Assembly (NCBI GenBank): GCA_964559125.1 | Contig: CAZLGW010000040.1 | Location: forward strand, 1-54,446 | Length of the DNA stretch: 54,446 nt | Source: Ravibacter sp964559125 | GTDB taxonomy: Bacteria; Bacteroidota; Bacteroidia; Cytophagales; Spirosomataceae | Reading direction: 5' to 3' | Shown: one piece after another, positions 33,954 to 42,414 of the stretch | Position numbering within the stretch: the stretch's first letter is position 1 | Layout: every line of letters begins with the position of its first letter | Position numbers and translations under genes: made by a program | The notes under the pieces: model-generated | Databases searched by the model: none | Told to the model about the DNA's origin: nothing | The model's input: only the letters and a program-made list of their open reading frames with translations

Positions 33954-35461
33954 AAGATCATAGTATGAATTCCGGTAACCATCCCCCCGCTTCTATCCTT
34001 TTTATATTTGGCGGAAGCGGGGACCTTAATCATAGAAAACTCGCCCCCGCTCTATATAACCTTTTCCTGGATCAGTGGATGCCCGAACAGTTTGTGATTG
34101 CGGGTATCGGCCGAAGCCCCTACGATAACGAACGTTTTCGCGGTCACCTCATGGAAGGAGTAGACCGGTTTTCCAGGAGAAAAAACAACGGTGACGGGAA
34201 GTGGGATGAGTTCAGCCAGCATGTCGAGTATTTACAGATGGACGGCGATAACGGAGCCGACTATCAGAAAATAGCCGATTTTGTAGAGAAACAAACGGCA
34301 GAATGGGGTCTGCAGCCTCATGTCGTTTTTTATCTTGCCGTAGCTCCCCAACTGGTTCCGTCTATAGCCAGCAACCTGAGCAAGCTCGATATCTGCACGG
34401 ACAAGTCCCGGACCAGAATAGTCGTTGAAAAACCTTTCGGGCATGACCTGAAAAGCGCCCGGGAGCTGAATGCCCAGCTAAGGGCGCTTTTTGCCGAGGA
34501 ACAGATCTTCAGGATCGATCATTACCTGGGAAAAGAAACGGTTCAGAATATACTGATGATGCGTTTTGCCAATGCGCTCTTCGAACCGCTGTGGAACAGA
34601 AACTATATCGATCATGTCCAGATTACTGCTATTGAAAGTGTGGGTGTAGAGGGTCGGGGCGGGTATTTCGAGCAATCAGGAGCGCTGAGGGATATGGTTC
34701 AGAATCATATTCTCCAGATATTGTGTATGATCGCGATGGAAGCGCCCGTTTCTTTCGAAGCTAATGAGATACGCAATAAAAACCTGGATGTCCTCAATGC
34801 TTTGCGCAGATTCAGCGAAGAAGAAGTGGCGCAGAATACAGTAAGAGGACAGTACAAGGCCGGCACCAATAACGGGAAGCCTGTAACGGCCTACCGCGAT
34901 GAAAAAGGTGTAGCCAAAGACTCCAACGTGGAAACTTACGCTGCAGCGAAGTTTTTCATCGATAACTGGCGCTGGCAGGGAGTACCTTTTTATGTACGCA
35001 CCGGGAAAAGTCTGCAAAAGAAGGAAACGCACGTCATCATCCAGTTTAAAACTCCGCCTCACAATACTTTTCCCAACGAAGCGGTAGCTAACTGGAAAGC
35101 CAACCGGATGACGATCAGCATCCAGCCTAGTATGGATATACGCATCCGGTTTCAGGTAAAGCGCCCGGGACAGACTATGAACCTCGACCCGGTGGAGATG
35201 GCGTTTGACTACAACCTGGCAGGAGACCATGCGCCGGAGGCTTATGAAACATTGCTCCTCGATGCGCTCGAAGGGGATCCGACGCTGTTTATGCGTGGTG
35301 ACCAGGTAGAAGCTGCCTGGGAGGTGGTAATGCCCATACTCGACTATTGGGAAAAGCATAAAGCAGAAGATTTTCCCAACTACGAACCCGGTAGCTGGGG
35401 GCCTGAGGCAGCCGATGAACTGATCCGCAGGGACGACCGGGAGTGGGTGAATTTGCTATAG
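33941..35461 (+). CDS. zwf: Glucose-6-phosphate 1-dehydrogenase
   Basis: The 506-residue protein has the N-terminal FGGSGDLNHRKLAPALY nucleotide-binding motif, VVEKPFGHDL, the active-site RIDHYLGKETVQN and RTGKSL near the C-terminal third. It oxidises glucose-6-phosphate to 6-phosphogluconolactone and supplies NADPH. The ATG at 33941 overlaps gnd; an ATG at 33965, eight codons in, is just as good because the conserved part starts at about residue 16. Middle gene of gnd-zwf-pgl. Confidence 0.96.
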   Translation: MEQLKDHSMNSGNHPPASILFIFGGSGDLNHRKLAPALYNLFLDQWMPEQFVIAGIGRSPYDNERFRGHLMEGVDRFSRRKNNGDGKWDEFSQHVEYLQMDGDNGADYQKIADFVEKQTAEWGLQPHVVFYLAVAPQLVPSIASNLSKLDICTDKSRTRIVVEKPFGHDLKSARELNAQLRALFAEEQIFRIDHYLGKETVQNILMMRFANALFEPLWNRNYIDHVQITAIESVGVEGRGGYFEQSGALRDMVQNHILQILCMIAMEAPVSFEANEIRNKNLDVLNALRRFSEEEVAQNTVRGQYKAGTNNGKPVTAYRDEKGVAKDSNVETYAAAKFFIDNWRWQGVPFYVRTGKSLQKKETHVIIQFKTPPHNTFPNEAVANWKANRMTISIQPSMDIRIRFQVKRPGQTMNLDPVEMAFDYNLAGDHAPEAYETLLLDALEGDPTLFMRGDQVEAAWEVVMPILDYWEKHKAEDFPNYEPGSWGPEAADELIRRDDREWVNLL

Positions 35462-35476
35462 CTCTTTCTTAAAAAT

Positions 35477-36202
35477 ATGACGATATCACTATATACAGCC
35501 GCCGATACCCAGGAGCTGAGCCAGGCGTTGGCCGAATTTATCAAAGCGGACATTAAGGCTGTGCTGAAAGCCCGGGACCGGTATACTTTAGTCCTTTCGG
35601 GGGGGAGTACCCCCAAAGCCCTTTACCGTTTGCTGGCCCAGGAGCCCTACAAAAGCAGCATTCCGTGGCAAAAGATCCATTTTTTTTGGGGCGATGAGCG
35701 GTTTGTGCCTTTCGAAGATCCGCGCAATAATGCAAAGATGGCTTACGATGAGCTGCTTAACCATATCCCGGTTGCAGCTGAGAATATCCATGTGATGAAT
35801 ACCAGCCTCAGCCCTGAAGAATCTTCGGACCATTATACCGGTATTCTCCGTTCATATTTCAGAGAAACCGGGGAGACTTTCGATCTGGTACTCCTGGGAA
35901 TGGGCGATGACGGGCATACGCTTTCCCTCTTCCCGGGTATGCCGGTGATTCATGAGCAGGAAAAATGGGTAGATTCCTTTTATCTCGATGCCCAGTCGAT
36001 GTACAGAATCACGCTGACCGCACCTGTTGTCAACCGGGCAGCAAATGTAGTATTTCTTGCCGCAGGCAGGAACAAAGCCGATGTCCTGTACCAGGTACTG
36101 AATGGCGAACCCAATCCCGACCTATACCCGTCCCAGGTCATACAGCCATCGGAGGGAGGGCTGCATTGGTTTGTTGACTCCGAAGCTGCGGCTAAGATAT
36201 GA
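35477..36202 (+). CDS. pgl: 6-phosphogluconolactonase
   Basis: The 241-residue protein matches the glucosamine-6-phosphate isomerase/6-phosphogluconolactonase (DevB type) fold: LVLSGGSTPKALY, FFWGDERFVPFEDPRNN and LLGMGDDGHTLSLFPG. It hydrolyses the lactone made by Zwf. It starts 15 bases after the zwf stop and closes the operon, followed by a shared hairpin terminator. Confidence 0.95.
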   Translation: MTISLYTAADTQELSQALAEFIKADIKAVLKARDRYTLVLSGGSTPKALYRLLAQEPYKSSIPWQKIHFFWGDERFVPFEDPRNNAKMAYDELLNHIPVAAENIHVMNTSLSPEESSDHYTGILRSYFRETGETFDLVLLGMGDDGHTLSLFPGMPVIHEQEKWVDSFYLDAQSMYRITLTAPVVNRAANVVFLAAGRNKADVLYQVLNGEPNPDLYPSQVIQPSEGGLHWFVDSEAAAKI

Positions 36203-36207
36203 GAAGA

Positions 36208-36234
36208 AGCCTGAAAGCGATCAGCTTTCAGGCT
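36208..36234. terminator. Bidirectional hairpin terminator between pgl and antiporter
   Basis: AGCCTGAAAGC and GCTTTCAGGCT form a perfect 11-bp stem with a 5-base loop. It begins 5 bases after the pgl stop and its right arm lies inside the last codons and stop of the antiporter gene on the minus strand, so the antiporter's C-terminal EPES and stop are encoded within the hairpin. There is no T-run, but position and symmetry suit convergent termination. Confidence 0.6.
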
Positions 36235-37477
36235 CCAGGTCTTCATTTACTCTTCTCACAACCCTTCCTATGGTGAGTCCCTGGACAAAAATGGAGAAGA
36301 CCACTACGAAATAGGTGATGGAGAGAAACAGTTCCTTGTGAAGTCGGTCGTCAATCGAAAGCGCCAGCGCCACCGATACCCCTCCCCGTAGTCCTCCCCA
36401 TACCAGGATCCTGATCGTATCGTTGTTGAACTTGGTTTTAAAAGGGATGATTTTAGTGGGCACCCAGATCGAAATCCAACGTGCTAGCAGTACCAGCATA
36501 ATAGCGATCAGACCGATTTGCCAGTAATCGGTTATATCCGGGATCAGGATCAGCTCAAACCCGATAATGAGGAACAGGGTGGCATTCATGATCTCGTCGA
36601 TCAGCTCCCAGAATTTGTTCAGGTAATCTCTTGCGTTATCGGTAAGTACGCCCTCCCTCCTGCTCATGTTGCCTACCACCAAACCGGAGGCTACCATCGC
36701 CAGGGGGCCTGAAATATGCATAGAGTGAGCCACCAGGTAGCCGCCCATGACAATCGCCATGGTGATGATAGCCGACACGTTGTGGCTGCTGATATTCTTC
36801 ATCGCCCTTACGCCGACAACCCCCAGGGCTATACCGAGTACAATCCCGCCGATAGCCTCCTTGATGAAAAGCCAGGCAACGTTGCCGAAAGAGAGATCGA
36901 CGTTTTTGCCCTGCGCCAGCTGCAGCAATACTACAAATACCACAACAGCCATACCATCGTTGAAAAGAGACTCCCCGGCTACCTTCGTTTCAAGCGACTT
37001 CGACACGCCCACCTTTTTAAGAATACCCAGCACTGCGATCGGATCGGTAGGGGAGATCAGGGCGCCGAATACAAGACATTCTATCAGCGGCGCTGAAAGG
37101 CCTGTCAGCGGGAGGATGTAATACAGCAGTAAGCCTACCACAAATGTAGAAATAAGGACGCTCACCGTAGAAAAAACCATCACAGGGCCCTTTTGTTCCC
37201 GCAGATCCGACAGCTTGATATGTATCGCTCCGGCAAAAAGAAGAAAGTTAAGCATGGCGCCCATGAGTACTTCGGTAAAGTCCAGGTTAGAGATGAATCC
37301 CGAAAACTCCTCGAATAAATGAGGGTATATCGCCCCGGCCAGTACGACTGAGATTGAAACCACCATAGCCATCAGCATGATTCCTATGGTGGGCGGCAGC
37401 TTCATGTAGCGCTCGTTGATATAGGAAAATACCGCAGTAAGTACGATAAGTACGGAAAAAGAATAATAAAGCTCCAT
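36221..37477 (-). CDS. Cation/proton antiporter, CPA1 (NhaP) type
   Basis: From the ATG at 37477 the protein has about 418 residues and 12-13 predicted transmembrane helices. ISPTDPIAVLGIL and GESLFNDGMAVVVFVVLLQ hold the conserved Asp residues of the ion site of Na+/H+ exchangers, and VWGGLRGGVSVALALS is the typical late Arg-Gly-Gly helix. The frame extends upstream to a TTG at 37507, which I do not use. Single gene, convergent with pgl. It would export Na+ or K+ in exchange for protons. Confidence 0.92.
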   Translation of the reverse strand: MELYYSFSVLIVLTAVFSYINERYMKLPPTIGIMLMAMVVSISVVLAGAIYPHLFEEFSGFISNLDFTEVLMGAMLNFLLFAGAIHIKLSDLREQKGPVMVFSTVSVLISTFVVGLLLYYILPLTGLSAPLIECLVFGALISPTDPIAVLGILKKVGVSKSLETKVAGESLFNDGMAVVVFVVLLQLAQGKNVDLSFGNVAWLFIKEAIGGIVLGIALGVVGVRAMKNISSHNVSAIITMAIVMGGYLVAHSMHISGPLAMVASGLVVGNMSRREGVLTDNARDYLNKFWELIDEIMNATLFLIIGFELILIPDITDYWQIGLIAIMLVLLARWISIWVPTKIIPFKTKFNNDTIRILVWGGLRGGVSVALALSIDDRLHKELFLSITYFVVVFSIFVQGLTIGRVVRRVNEDLEPES

Positions 37478-37593
37478 GTATTGATATTGACCTCCTTTGA
37501 CTAACAAAATAATAAGTCACAAAAAAACCGCTTTACAAAAGAAACACAAACAGATTTCCAAAAAACATCTGCAAACTTTTGAAAACAGGTATA

Positions 37594-37627
37594 AAAAAGG
37601 GAAGTACGCGTACGCACTTCCCTTTTT
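37594..37627. terminator. Rho-independent terminator after the OmpH-like gene
   Basis: AAAAAGGGAAGT and ACTTCCCTTTTT form a perfect 12-bp stem with a 10-base loop. Read on the minus strand the stem ends in a T-run, 32 bases after the stop codon of the OmpH-like gene. Confidence 0.75.
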
Positions 37628-37658
37628 ATACAGCTTGCTTTCCGGGCAGATACTGACT

Positions 37659-38306
37659 TTATTTCTTCTTGGTATCTGTAGAGTCTTTCCCTGCTTCTTT
37701 ACCGGCCGGCTGCTTTTTCTGTTTTTCCTTGTATTCTTCGTTAAGTCCGTTCAGGACCTTTTCGGTTACATCGAGATCCTTGTTAGCGTAAAGGATACCG
37801 CCTCCGCGGGAATATCCCAATACAAACTCGAATTGGTTATCCTTGTTATAACGGTCTATATAATCATAGATCTGGACATACAGTTCTTCATTTTTATCCA
37901 TTTCCTCCTGGGCCAGCTTCTGGGCTTCCCTTTCCCTGTACTGCACAAAGTCCTGCTGCTTCTTTACCAGTTGCTCCTCTACAGTGCGTCCCTGCTCCAT
38001 AGTCATCGTGGGCGCTTTCTGCTGAAAAAATGCTATCTCATTTTCAAGCGATTTCCCCCTGTTGGTAAGCTCGTAGTCGAGCTTGTACCTCTTGCTTTCG
38101 AGGTCTTTCCGTACTTCCTTGAAATACTCGTATTTACTCAGAAGCGAGTCAACCTGTACGTAGACAACCCGGCGACCACCTAGTGAAGTCGAGTCGGAAG
38201 TCAGGGAGCTGCTTTCTCCTTTCCTGCTGCTGAAGTGCAGAAAAAACAACGTAGCTACTGCCAGCGTCAGCAACACATTCCATATCAAAGAGGTATTAGA
38301 ATTCAC
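37659..38306 (-). CDS. OmpH/Skp-family periplasmic protein
   Basis: The 215-residue protein begins with a transmembrane or signal segment (about 8-24), followed by RVVYVQVDSLLSKY, the usual N-terminus of mature OmpH/Skp proteins, a long charged coiled-coil (about 60-140), YIDRYNKDNQFEFVLGYS and the late GGGILYANKDLDVTEKVL. The lysine-rich tail (about 190-215) is low complexity. Skp-type proteins chaperone outer-membrane proteins. The start codon is GTG at 38306; no ATG is available near it. A TATATTTG box lies upstream and a good terminator downstream, so it is a single-gene unit. Confidence 0.85.
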   Translation of the reverse strand: MNSNTSLIWNVLLTLAVATLFFLHFSSRKGESSSLTSDSTSLGGRRVVYVQVDSLLSKYEYFKEVRKDLESKRYKLDYELTNRGKSLENEIAFFQQKAPTMTMEQGRTVEEQLVKKQQDFVQYREREAQKLAQEEMDKNEELYVQIYDYIDRYNKDNQFEFVLGYSRGGGILYANKDLDVTEKVLNGLNEEYKEKQKKQPAGKEAGKDSTDTKKK

Positions 38307-38346
38307 GGTAAAGTTTTAATTATAGTTATGATTATTTTGAAAGCCG

Positions 38347-38354
38347 CAAATATA
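38347..38354 (-). promoter_or_regulatory. -7 box of the OmpH-like gene
   Basis: TATATTTG followed by C on the minus strand, an exact TAnnTTTGC, about 40 bases before the GTG start. Confidence 0.5.
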
Positions 38355-38396
38355 CAGGAATTTGTAGAAACTACAGCGTAGTTGGGGCAAACACGT

Positions 38397-39131
38397 TTAT
38401 GCCTTTTTCGCCAGGGTTACTACCTGTTCCAGCAGTTCAGGATCGCTGAACATGACAGAACGCTCGTCAGGCAGCTCTCCCGCCATAGAAACCGTATCGG
38501 GAAAATAGGTTTGCCTGCCTTTCCGGAATGCCTTGCCGGTAAGGTGTATACAATCGACGCCCGCCGAAGCAAGTGCCCCTACGTTTGAGAGGCCAACCCC
38601 GGCGCCAGCCATTATTTCGATCCTGCCCCGGGCCGCAGAAACAATCTTGCCCAGCGTCTCAATTCCCAGGTTTACATTGGCCTGCTGGCCTGAAGTAAGA
38701 ATACGGTCGGCTCCTGCGGTTATGATGTCCTCCAGCGCCCGTACAGGGTCGGGGGTAAGATCATAAGCCCTGTGAAACGTTACACCCATAGGACGGGCGG
38801 CCTTTACCAGGGAAGCGGTCAGTTCGCGGTCGACGCTCCCATCCGGGCTCAGTGCGCCTAACACTACGCCGTCTGCCCCTGCTTTTCTGACCTCCTCAAT
38901 TTCGGCATACATGGTTTCGATTTCATAAGTATCATAGACAAAATCGCCGCCCCGCGGGCGGATCATGGCGTAGACCGGGATCGAAACGTATCGCTTCACC
39001 AGGGCAAGAAGTCCAGTCCCCGGAGTGGTACCGCCTTCCCCCGGGCCGCTGCAAAGTTCAATTCTCCCCGCTCCGGCTTTCTCGGCGTTGATGCAGGACT
39101 CCAGCGAATAAGCACATACTTCTACTAACAT
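38397..39131 (-). CDS. cutC: CutC-family protein
   Basis: The 244-residue protein has the CutC TIM-barrel motifs: EVCAYSLESCINAEKAGAGRIELC, then IPVYAMIRPRGGDFVY, GADGVVLGAL, VTFHRAYDL, ILTSGQ and IEIMAGAGV. The family was named for copper homeostasis, but its enzymatic role is unsettled. Single gene, with its own TAGTTTTG box upstream. Confidence 0.93.
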   Translation of the reverse strand: MLVEVCAYSLESCINAEKAGAGRIELCSGPGEGGTTPGTGLLALVKRYVSIPVYAMIRPRGGDFVYDTYEIETMYAEIEEVRKAGADGVVLGALSPDGSVDRELTASLVKAARPMGVTFHRAYDLTPDPVRALEDIITAGADRILTSGQQANVNLGIETLGKIVSAARGRIEIMAGAGVGLSNVGALASAGVDCIHLTGKAFRKGRQTYFPDTVSMAGELPDERSVMFSDPELLEQVVTLAKKA

Positions 39132-39162
39132 CAGGTATCTTTTATGGTATGAAATTCCTTTG

Positions 39163-39170
39163 CAAAACTA
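39163..39170 (-). promoter_or_regulatory. -7 box of cutC promoter
   Basis: TAGTTTTG on the minus strand matches TAnnTTTG exactly, 32 bases upstream of the cutC ATG. The rest of 39171-39354 holds nothing recognised. Confidence 0.45.
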
Positions 39171-39354
39171 AGATATATTTACACTTAAGTCCTGGTATCC
39201 TTACAGATACGTCTACCTGTTTCATCCCGGCCCGAATCGTTTATCGAACTCCCGAAAGCATACTCTGCAAAAACCTCTTTCTCAGTAAATTACAAACCGG
39301 AAAGTCAAACTTATTCTGCCCGTGAAATTAATCCTTTAAAAACTGGTCTAAAAT

Positions 39355-39385
39355 TTTGAGGATACATATTTTTTTCTACTTTTGC
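39355..39385 (+). promoter_or_regulatory. Full -33/-7 promoter of the DUF2795 gene
   Basis: TTTG (39355-39358), an 18-base spacer and TACTTTTGC (39377-39385) form a complete match to the Bacteroidota housekeeping promoter. Transcription would start near 39391, about 33 bases before the ATG. This is the best promoter in the window and suggests strong constitutive expression. Confidence 0.8.
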
Positions 39386-39423
39386 ACACCAAATTTTGAA
39401 ACATCTCTTAAAGTTTTACCAAT

Positions 39424-39645
39424 ATGTACTGGACACTTGAACTTGCCTCTTACCTCGAGGATGCCCCATGGCCGGCAACCAAGGATGAATTGATAGATTT
39501 CGCGATCCGCACCGGTTCCCCCCTGGAAGTAGTGGAGAATTTACAGGAGCTGGAAGATGATGGCCAACCCTATGAAAGCATCGAAGAAATCTGGCCGGAC
39601 TATCCGACAAAAGACGATTTCTTTTTCAACGAAGACGAATACTGA
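39424..39645 (+). CDS. DUF2795 family small protein
   Basis: The 73-residue acidic protein starts MYWTLELASYLEDAPWPATK and contains DELIDFAIRTGSPLEVVENL and EEIWPDYPTKDDFFFNEDEY. This is the compact DUF2795 protein of Bacteroidota, widely conserved but without an assigned function. It has a full promoter and its own terminator, which is unusual for so short a gene and speaks for high expression. Confidence 0.85.
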   Translation: MYWTLELASYLEDAPWPATKDELIDFAIRTGSPLEVVENLQELEDDGQPYESIEEIWPDYPTKDDFFFNEDEY

Positions 39646-39655
39646 TCAAATGAAG

Positions 39656-39676
39656 ACGCCTCTCAGAGGCGTTTTT
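39656..39676 (+). terminator. Rho-independent terminator of the DUF2795 gene
   Basis: ACGCCTC and GAGGCGT form a 7-bp stem with a TCA loop followed by TTTTT, 11 bases after the stop. Flanking GATCAAA and TTTGATC can extend the pairing. Confidence 0.85.
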
Positions 39677-39768
39677 CTTTGATCCCTCCAAAATTGAGAG
39701 GAGCTGTTTTGTAATACGATTCCGGCTGTGTACATTTAATCTGTAACCATTAACCGTGTGGACAGGCT

Positions 39769-40443
39769 ATGGATATCAATCTTATCAGGCGATGGGTATC
39801 GAAAGGGGAAGATGAAAGGCTGGAATTCAAGCTTAAAGCCAACCACCCGGAAAAAATCATACGGGAACTGGTCGCTTTTGCCAATACCGGCGGAGGTTAT
39901 CTCATTGTCGGAGTCAGCGACGACCGGAAAATTATTGGTGTAAAATACCCGGATGAAGCCAGGTACGAGATCAGTAAAGCAGTAGAAAAATATTGCCGTC
40001 CTGCGCTGAAACTGGAGCATTTTATACTTACTACGCCTGATAACAGGAAACTCCTCATCTACCATGTTCCCAAAAGCAGGCAACTACCTCATTTTGTTAT
40101 TGATGCTTCGGGCGAACGGAAAGCCTACTTCCGGGTAGGAGAAAATTCAATTCAGGCCAGTCCCGAGCTGTGCACCATCCTGAAGCGCTCGCGCAATCCC
40201 GGGAACACGGCATTTACCTACGGAGATACAGAGCATTTGCTGATGCAGATACTTGACCGCGAGCAAACTGTAACCGTCGATTCTTTTGCCCGTCAGGCAG
40301 GGATAAGCCGGCGAAAAGCCGCCGGGATCCTGGTTCTGATGGTACTGGCCAAAGTGGTAAGGATACACCCCAGCGATAACGGTGATAAATTTTCAATGAT
40401 TCCCGTGACTGCCGCTGTTTCTTCCCATACATACATTTCCTGA
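39769..40443 (+). CDS. AlbA_2 (Schlafen-like) domain protein
   Basis: The 224-residue protein has an AlbA_2/divergent AAA_4 domain at about 1-130: RLEFKLKANHPEKIIREL, then AFANTGGGYLIVGVSDD and AYFRVGENSIQAS. A short C-terminal part (about 150-215) looks like a winged helix (VDSFARQAGISRRKAAGILV). Such proteins are proposed nucleic-acid-binding regulators; larger relatives carry an ATPase-like domain missing here. It is transcribed alone between the DUF2795 gene and the TPR operon. Function not assignable. Confidence 0.8.
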   Translation: MDINLIRRWVSKGEDERLEFKLKANHPEKIIRELVAFANTGGGYLIVGVSDDRKIIGVKYPDEARYEISKAVEKYCRPALKLEHFILTTPDNRKLLIYHVPKSRQLPHFVIDASGERKAYFRVGENSIQASPELCTILKRSRNPGNTAFTYGDTEHLLMQILDREQTVTVDSFARQAGISRRKAAGILVLMVLAKVVRIHPSDNGDKFSMIPVTAAVSSHTYIS

Positions 40444-40447
40444 AAGG

Positions 40448-40486
40448 TAAATCGTTATTACGGGAAGAGTTTAAATCGTTATCACG
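40448..40486 (+). promoter_or_regulatory. Direct-repeat operator candidate upstream of TPR operon
   Basis: TAAATCGTTATNACG occurs twice, at 40448-40462 and 40472-40486, with 14 of 15 positions identical and a 24-base period. Each copy contains the near-palindrome CGTTATYACG. The pair lies just upstream of the -7 box at 40510, where an activator or repressor would bind. Confidence 0.55.
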
Positions 40487-40509
40487 ACTGTTCTATCATC
40501 AGGTATCCT

Positions 40510-40517
40510 TATATTTG
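40510..40517 (+). promoter_or_regulatory. -7 box of the TPR-DUF4292-EnvC operon
   Basis: TATATTTG matches TAnnTTTG exactly, 63 bases before the ATG at 40573; no TTTG -33 box, consistent with dependence on a factor bound to the upstream repeats. Confidence 0.5.
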
Positions 40518-40572
40518 TTGAGCTTTGGTATCGCTCCTTTGCAGAAAACAGTCCGGACAGCAGCCATTGAAA

Positions 40573-42414
40573 ATGCCTTATAACCGTAATCAACATATTG
40601 TAGCCTGTCAACGCAGATTTCAGTACTGCGGCTCTCTTTTATTGCGCTGTCTCCCCTGGAAATTTGTTTTCCTGCTTGTTGTAATAATGACTGCAGGCTT
40701 GCCTGCCGACGCACAGAAGAACGGGCGGAAAAAGCAAAAAGACGTTATTGTCCCTTTATCGCCTGAAAACGGGTTTAATCCAAAGGAAGAAGCACTGGTT
40801 GTAGATGGTATGAAATACATGATACGCGGGGAAGCCGACCGGGCTCTTTCCGTGTTTGAAGAATTGACGCAGCTGGCCCCGCAAAGCGCAGCTGCCCACT
40901 ATCTCCTCGCTACTGCCCAGGTAAAGCTGAACAAGCCTGAGGGTGTCGAATCCGCCCAGAAGGCCTACCAACTGGACAATAAAAACGTATATTTCGGAAA
41001 GTTCCTGGCTGAAAACCTGGCCCTTCAGAAAAAATACCGGGAAGCTGCGGAAGTATACGAAGAGATCCTTAAGACAGATCCTGCAAACCTGCAGAGCAGT
41101 ATTGAGCTCGCAGCAGTTTACGTATTCTCGGACAGGCTCGACAAAGCAATAGAAACTTACAACCGCCTGGAGAAAAATATAGGAGTCACCGAAGAGGTTA
41201 CCAGGCAGAAGCAACAATTGTACCTCCGTCAGAATAAGCTCGACAAAGCCCTGGAAGAGGCGCAAAAACTGATCGATTCCGAGCCCACCGAAGCGTACTA
41301 CCATGTGGGACTAGCCGAGCTGTATATGGCCAACGAAATGCTGGACAAAGCGATTCCTACGTTGCAGGAAGCGCTCCGCATCAATCCCGACGAAGCCCAG
41401 GCGCATATTTTGCTGGCGGATATCTACCGGAGAAACGGTGAAACCGAAAAATGCAACCAGGAGCTCCGGATGGTATTCGGAAATCCGAATTTTGATGTTA
41501 CCCCGAAAGTCCGGGTGATGTCGGGGTATCTCGAAATGCTGAAAGCCAGTGAGGGGCGCGCGGGTGCCATGAAGAGTGAAGATCGCTCGGAAGCCATGAA
41601 ACTGGTCAAGCTCCTGATCGATACCCATCCGGCCGAACCAAAGCCCTATGTTCTGTATGCCAACCTGCTGGTACATGCGAATGAGAAGGCAAAGGCACGT
41701 GATACCTATACCCGGGCAGCAAGGATAGACGGTTCGGTATACGAGATTTGGGAAGCTATACTGCAGCTGGACGGTGAGCTCAATCAATTCGACAGTCTTT
41801 TGACGCATTCGGAAATGGCGCTCGAAGTATTTCCGAACCAGGGAATGTTGTGGTATTCCAACGGATCGGCCAATCTGGTGAAAAAGAACTACGCTGAAGC
41901 AGTTTCTTCGCTGGAAGAAAGCCGCAGACTGATTGTTGGGAATCCTGTCCTGTCAAGATATATACATGCGCAACTGGGAGACGCTTATAACGGGACAGGA
42001 GAGTACAGCAAGTCGGATGAAGCCTATGAGTATGTATTGAAGGAAGACCCGGAAAACGATCATGTCCTCAACAACTACAGCTATTTTCTTTCCCTCAGAA
42101 AAGAAAAGCTGGATAAAGCCAGGGAAATGTCTTTACGGCTTGTCAAAAAACACCCCAATAACGCTACTTACCTCGATACGCACGCCTGGGTGCTCTACAT
42201 GCTGGAAGATTATCAGGGGGCGAAGGAATACCTGGAAAAAGCGCTTGAAAATCCCGGGAATGTCAGTGCCACTATCATAGAGCATTACGGGGATGTTCTT
42301 TCAAAACTAGGGGAAAAGGACCGCGCGCTCGAACAGTGGAAAAAGGCCAGAAGCATGGGCGATCATAGTACAGATATCGACAAGAAAATAGCTTCTGGTA
42401 CCGTTCATGACTAA
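40573..42414 (+). CDS. Tetratricopeptide-repeat protein
   Basis: From the ATG at 40573 the protein has about 613 residues. An N-terminal hydrophobic segment (KFVFLLVVIMTAGLPADAQ) is a signal peptide or anchor, then a basic KNGRKKQKD stretch and about a dozen TPR-like repeats up to the C-terminus (for example ALSVFEELTQLAPQSAAAHY, AIPTLQEALRINPDEAQAHI, and a late NNYSYFLSLRKEKLDKA typical of the Bacteroidota YbgF/TPR envelope proteins). The frame is open upstream to a TTG at 40525, which would lie at the predicted transcript start. It overlaps the DUF4292 gene by 8 bases, so it probably works with the envelope proteins encoded next. Confidence 0.88.
   Translation: MPYNRNQHIVACQRRFQYCGSLLLRCLPWKFVFLLVVIMTAGLPADAQKNGRKKQKDVIVPLSPENGFNPKEEALVVDGMKYMIRGEADRALSVFEELTQLAPQSAAAHYLLATAQVKLNKPEGVESAQKAYQLDNKNVYFGKFLAENLALQKKYREAAEVYEEILKTDPANLQSSIELAAVYVFSDRLDKAIETYNRLEKNIGVTEEVTRQKQQLYLRQNKLDKALEEAQKLIDSEPTEAYYHVGLAELYMANEMLDKAIPTLQEALRINPDEAQAHILLADIYRRNGETEKCNQELRMVFGNPNFDVTPKVRVMSGYLEMLKASEGRAGAMKSEDRSEAMKLVKLLIDTHPAEPKPYVLYANLLVHANEKAKARDTYTRAARIDGSVYEIWEAILQLDGELNQFDSLLTHSEMALEVFPNQGMLWYSNGSANLVKKNYAEAVSSLEESRRLIVGNPVLSRYIHAQLGDAYNGTGEYSKSDEAYEYVLKEDPENDHVLNNYSYFLSLRKEKLDKAREMSLRLVKKHPNNATYLDTHAWVLYMLEDYQGAKEYLEKALENPGNVSATIIEHYGDVLSKLGEKDRALEQWKKARSMGDHSTDIDKKIASGTVHD

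Noticed and set aside
34676..35359. Open frame of 227 codons antisense to zwf, and similar ones inside the susC genes (12558-13193, 23398-23967)
   Set aside because: They lie wholly inside strongly conserved genes on the other strand, show no domain pattern, and arise from codon bias.
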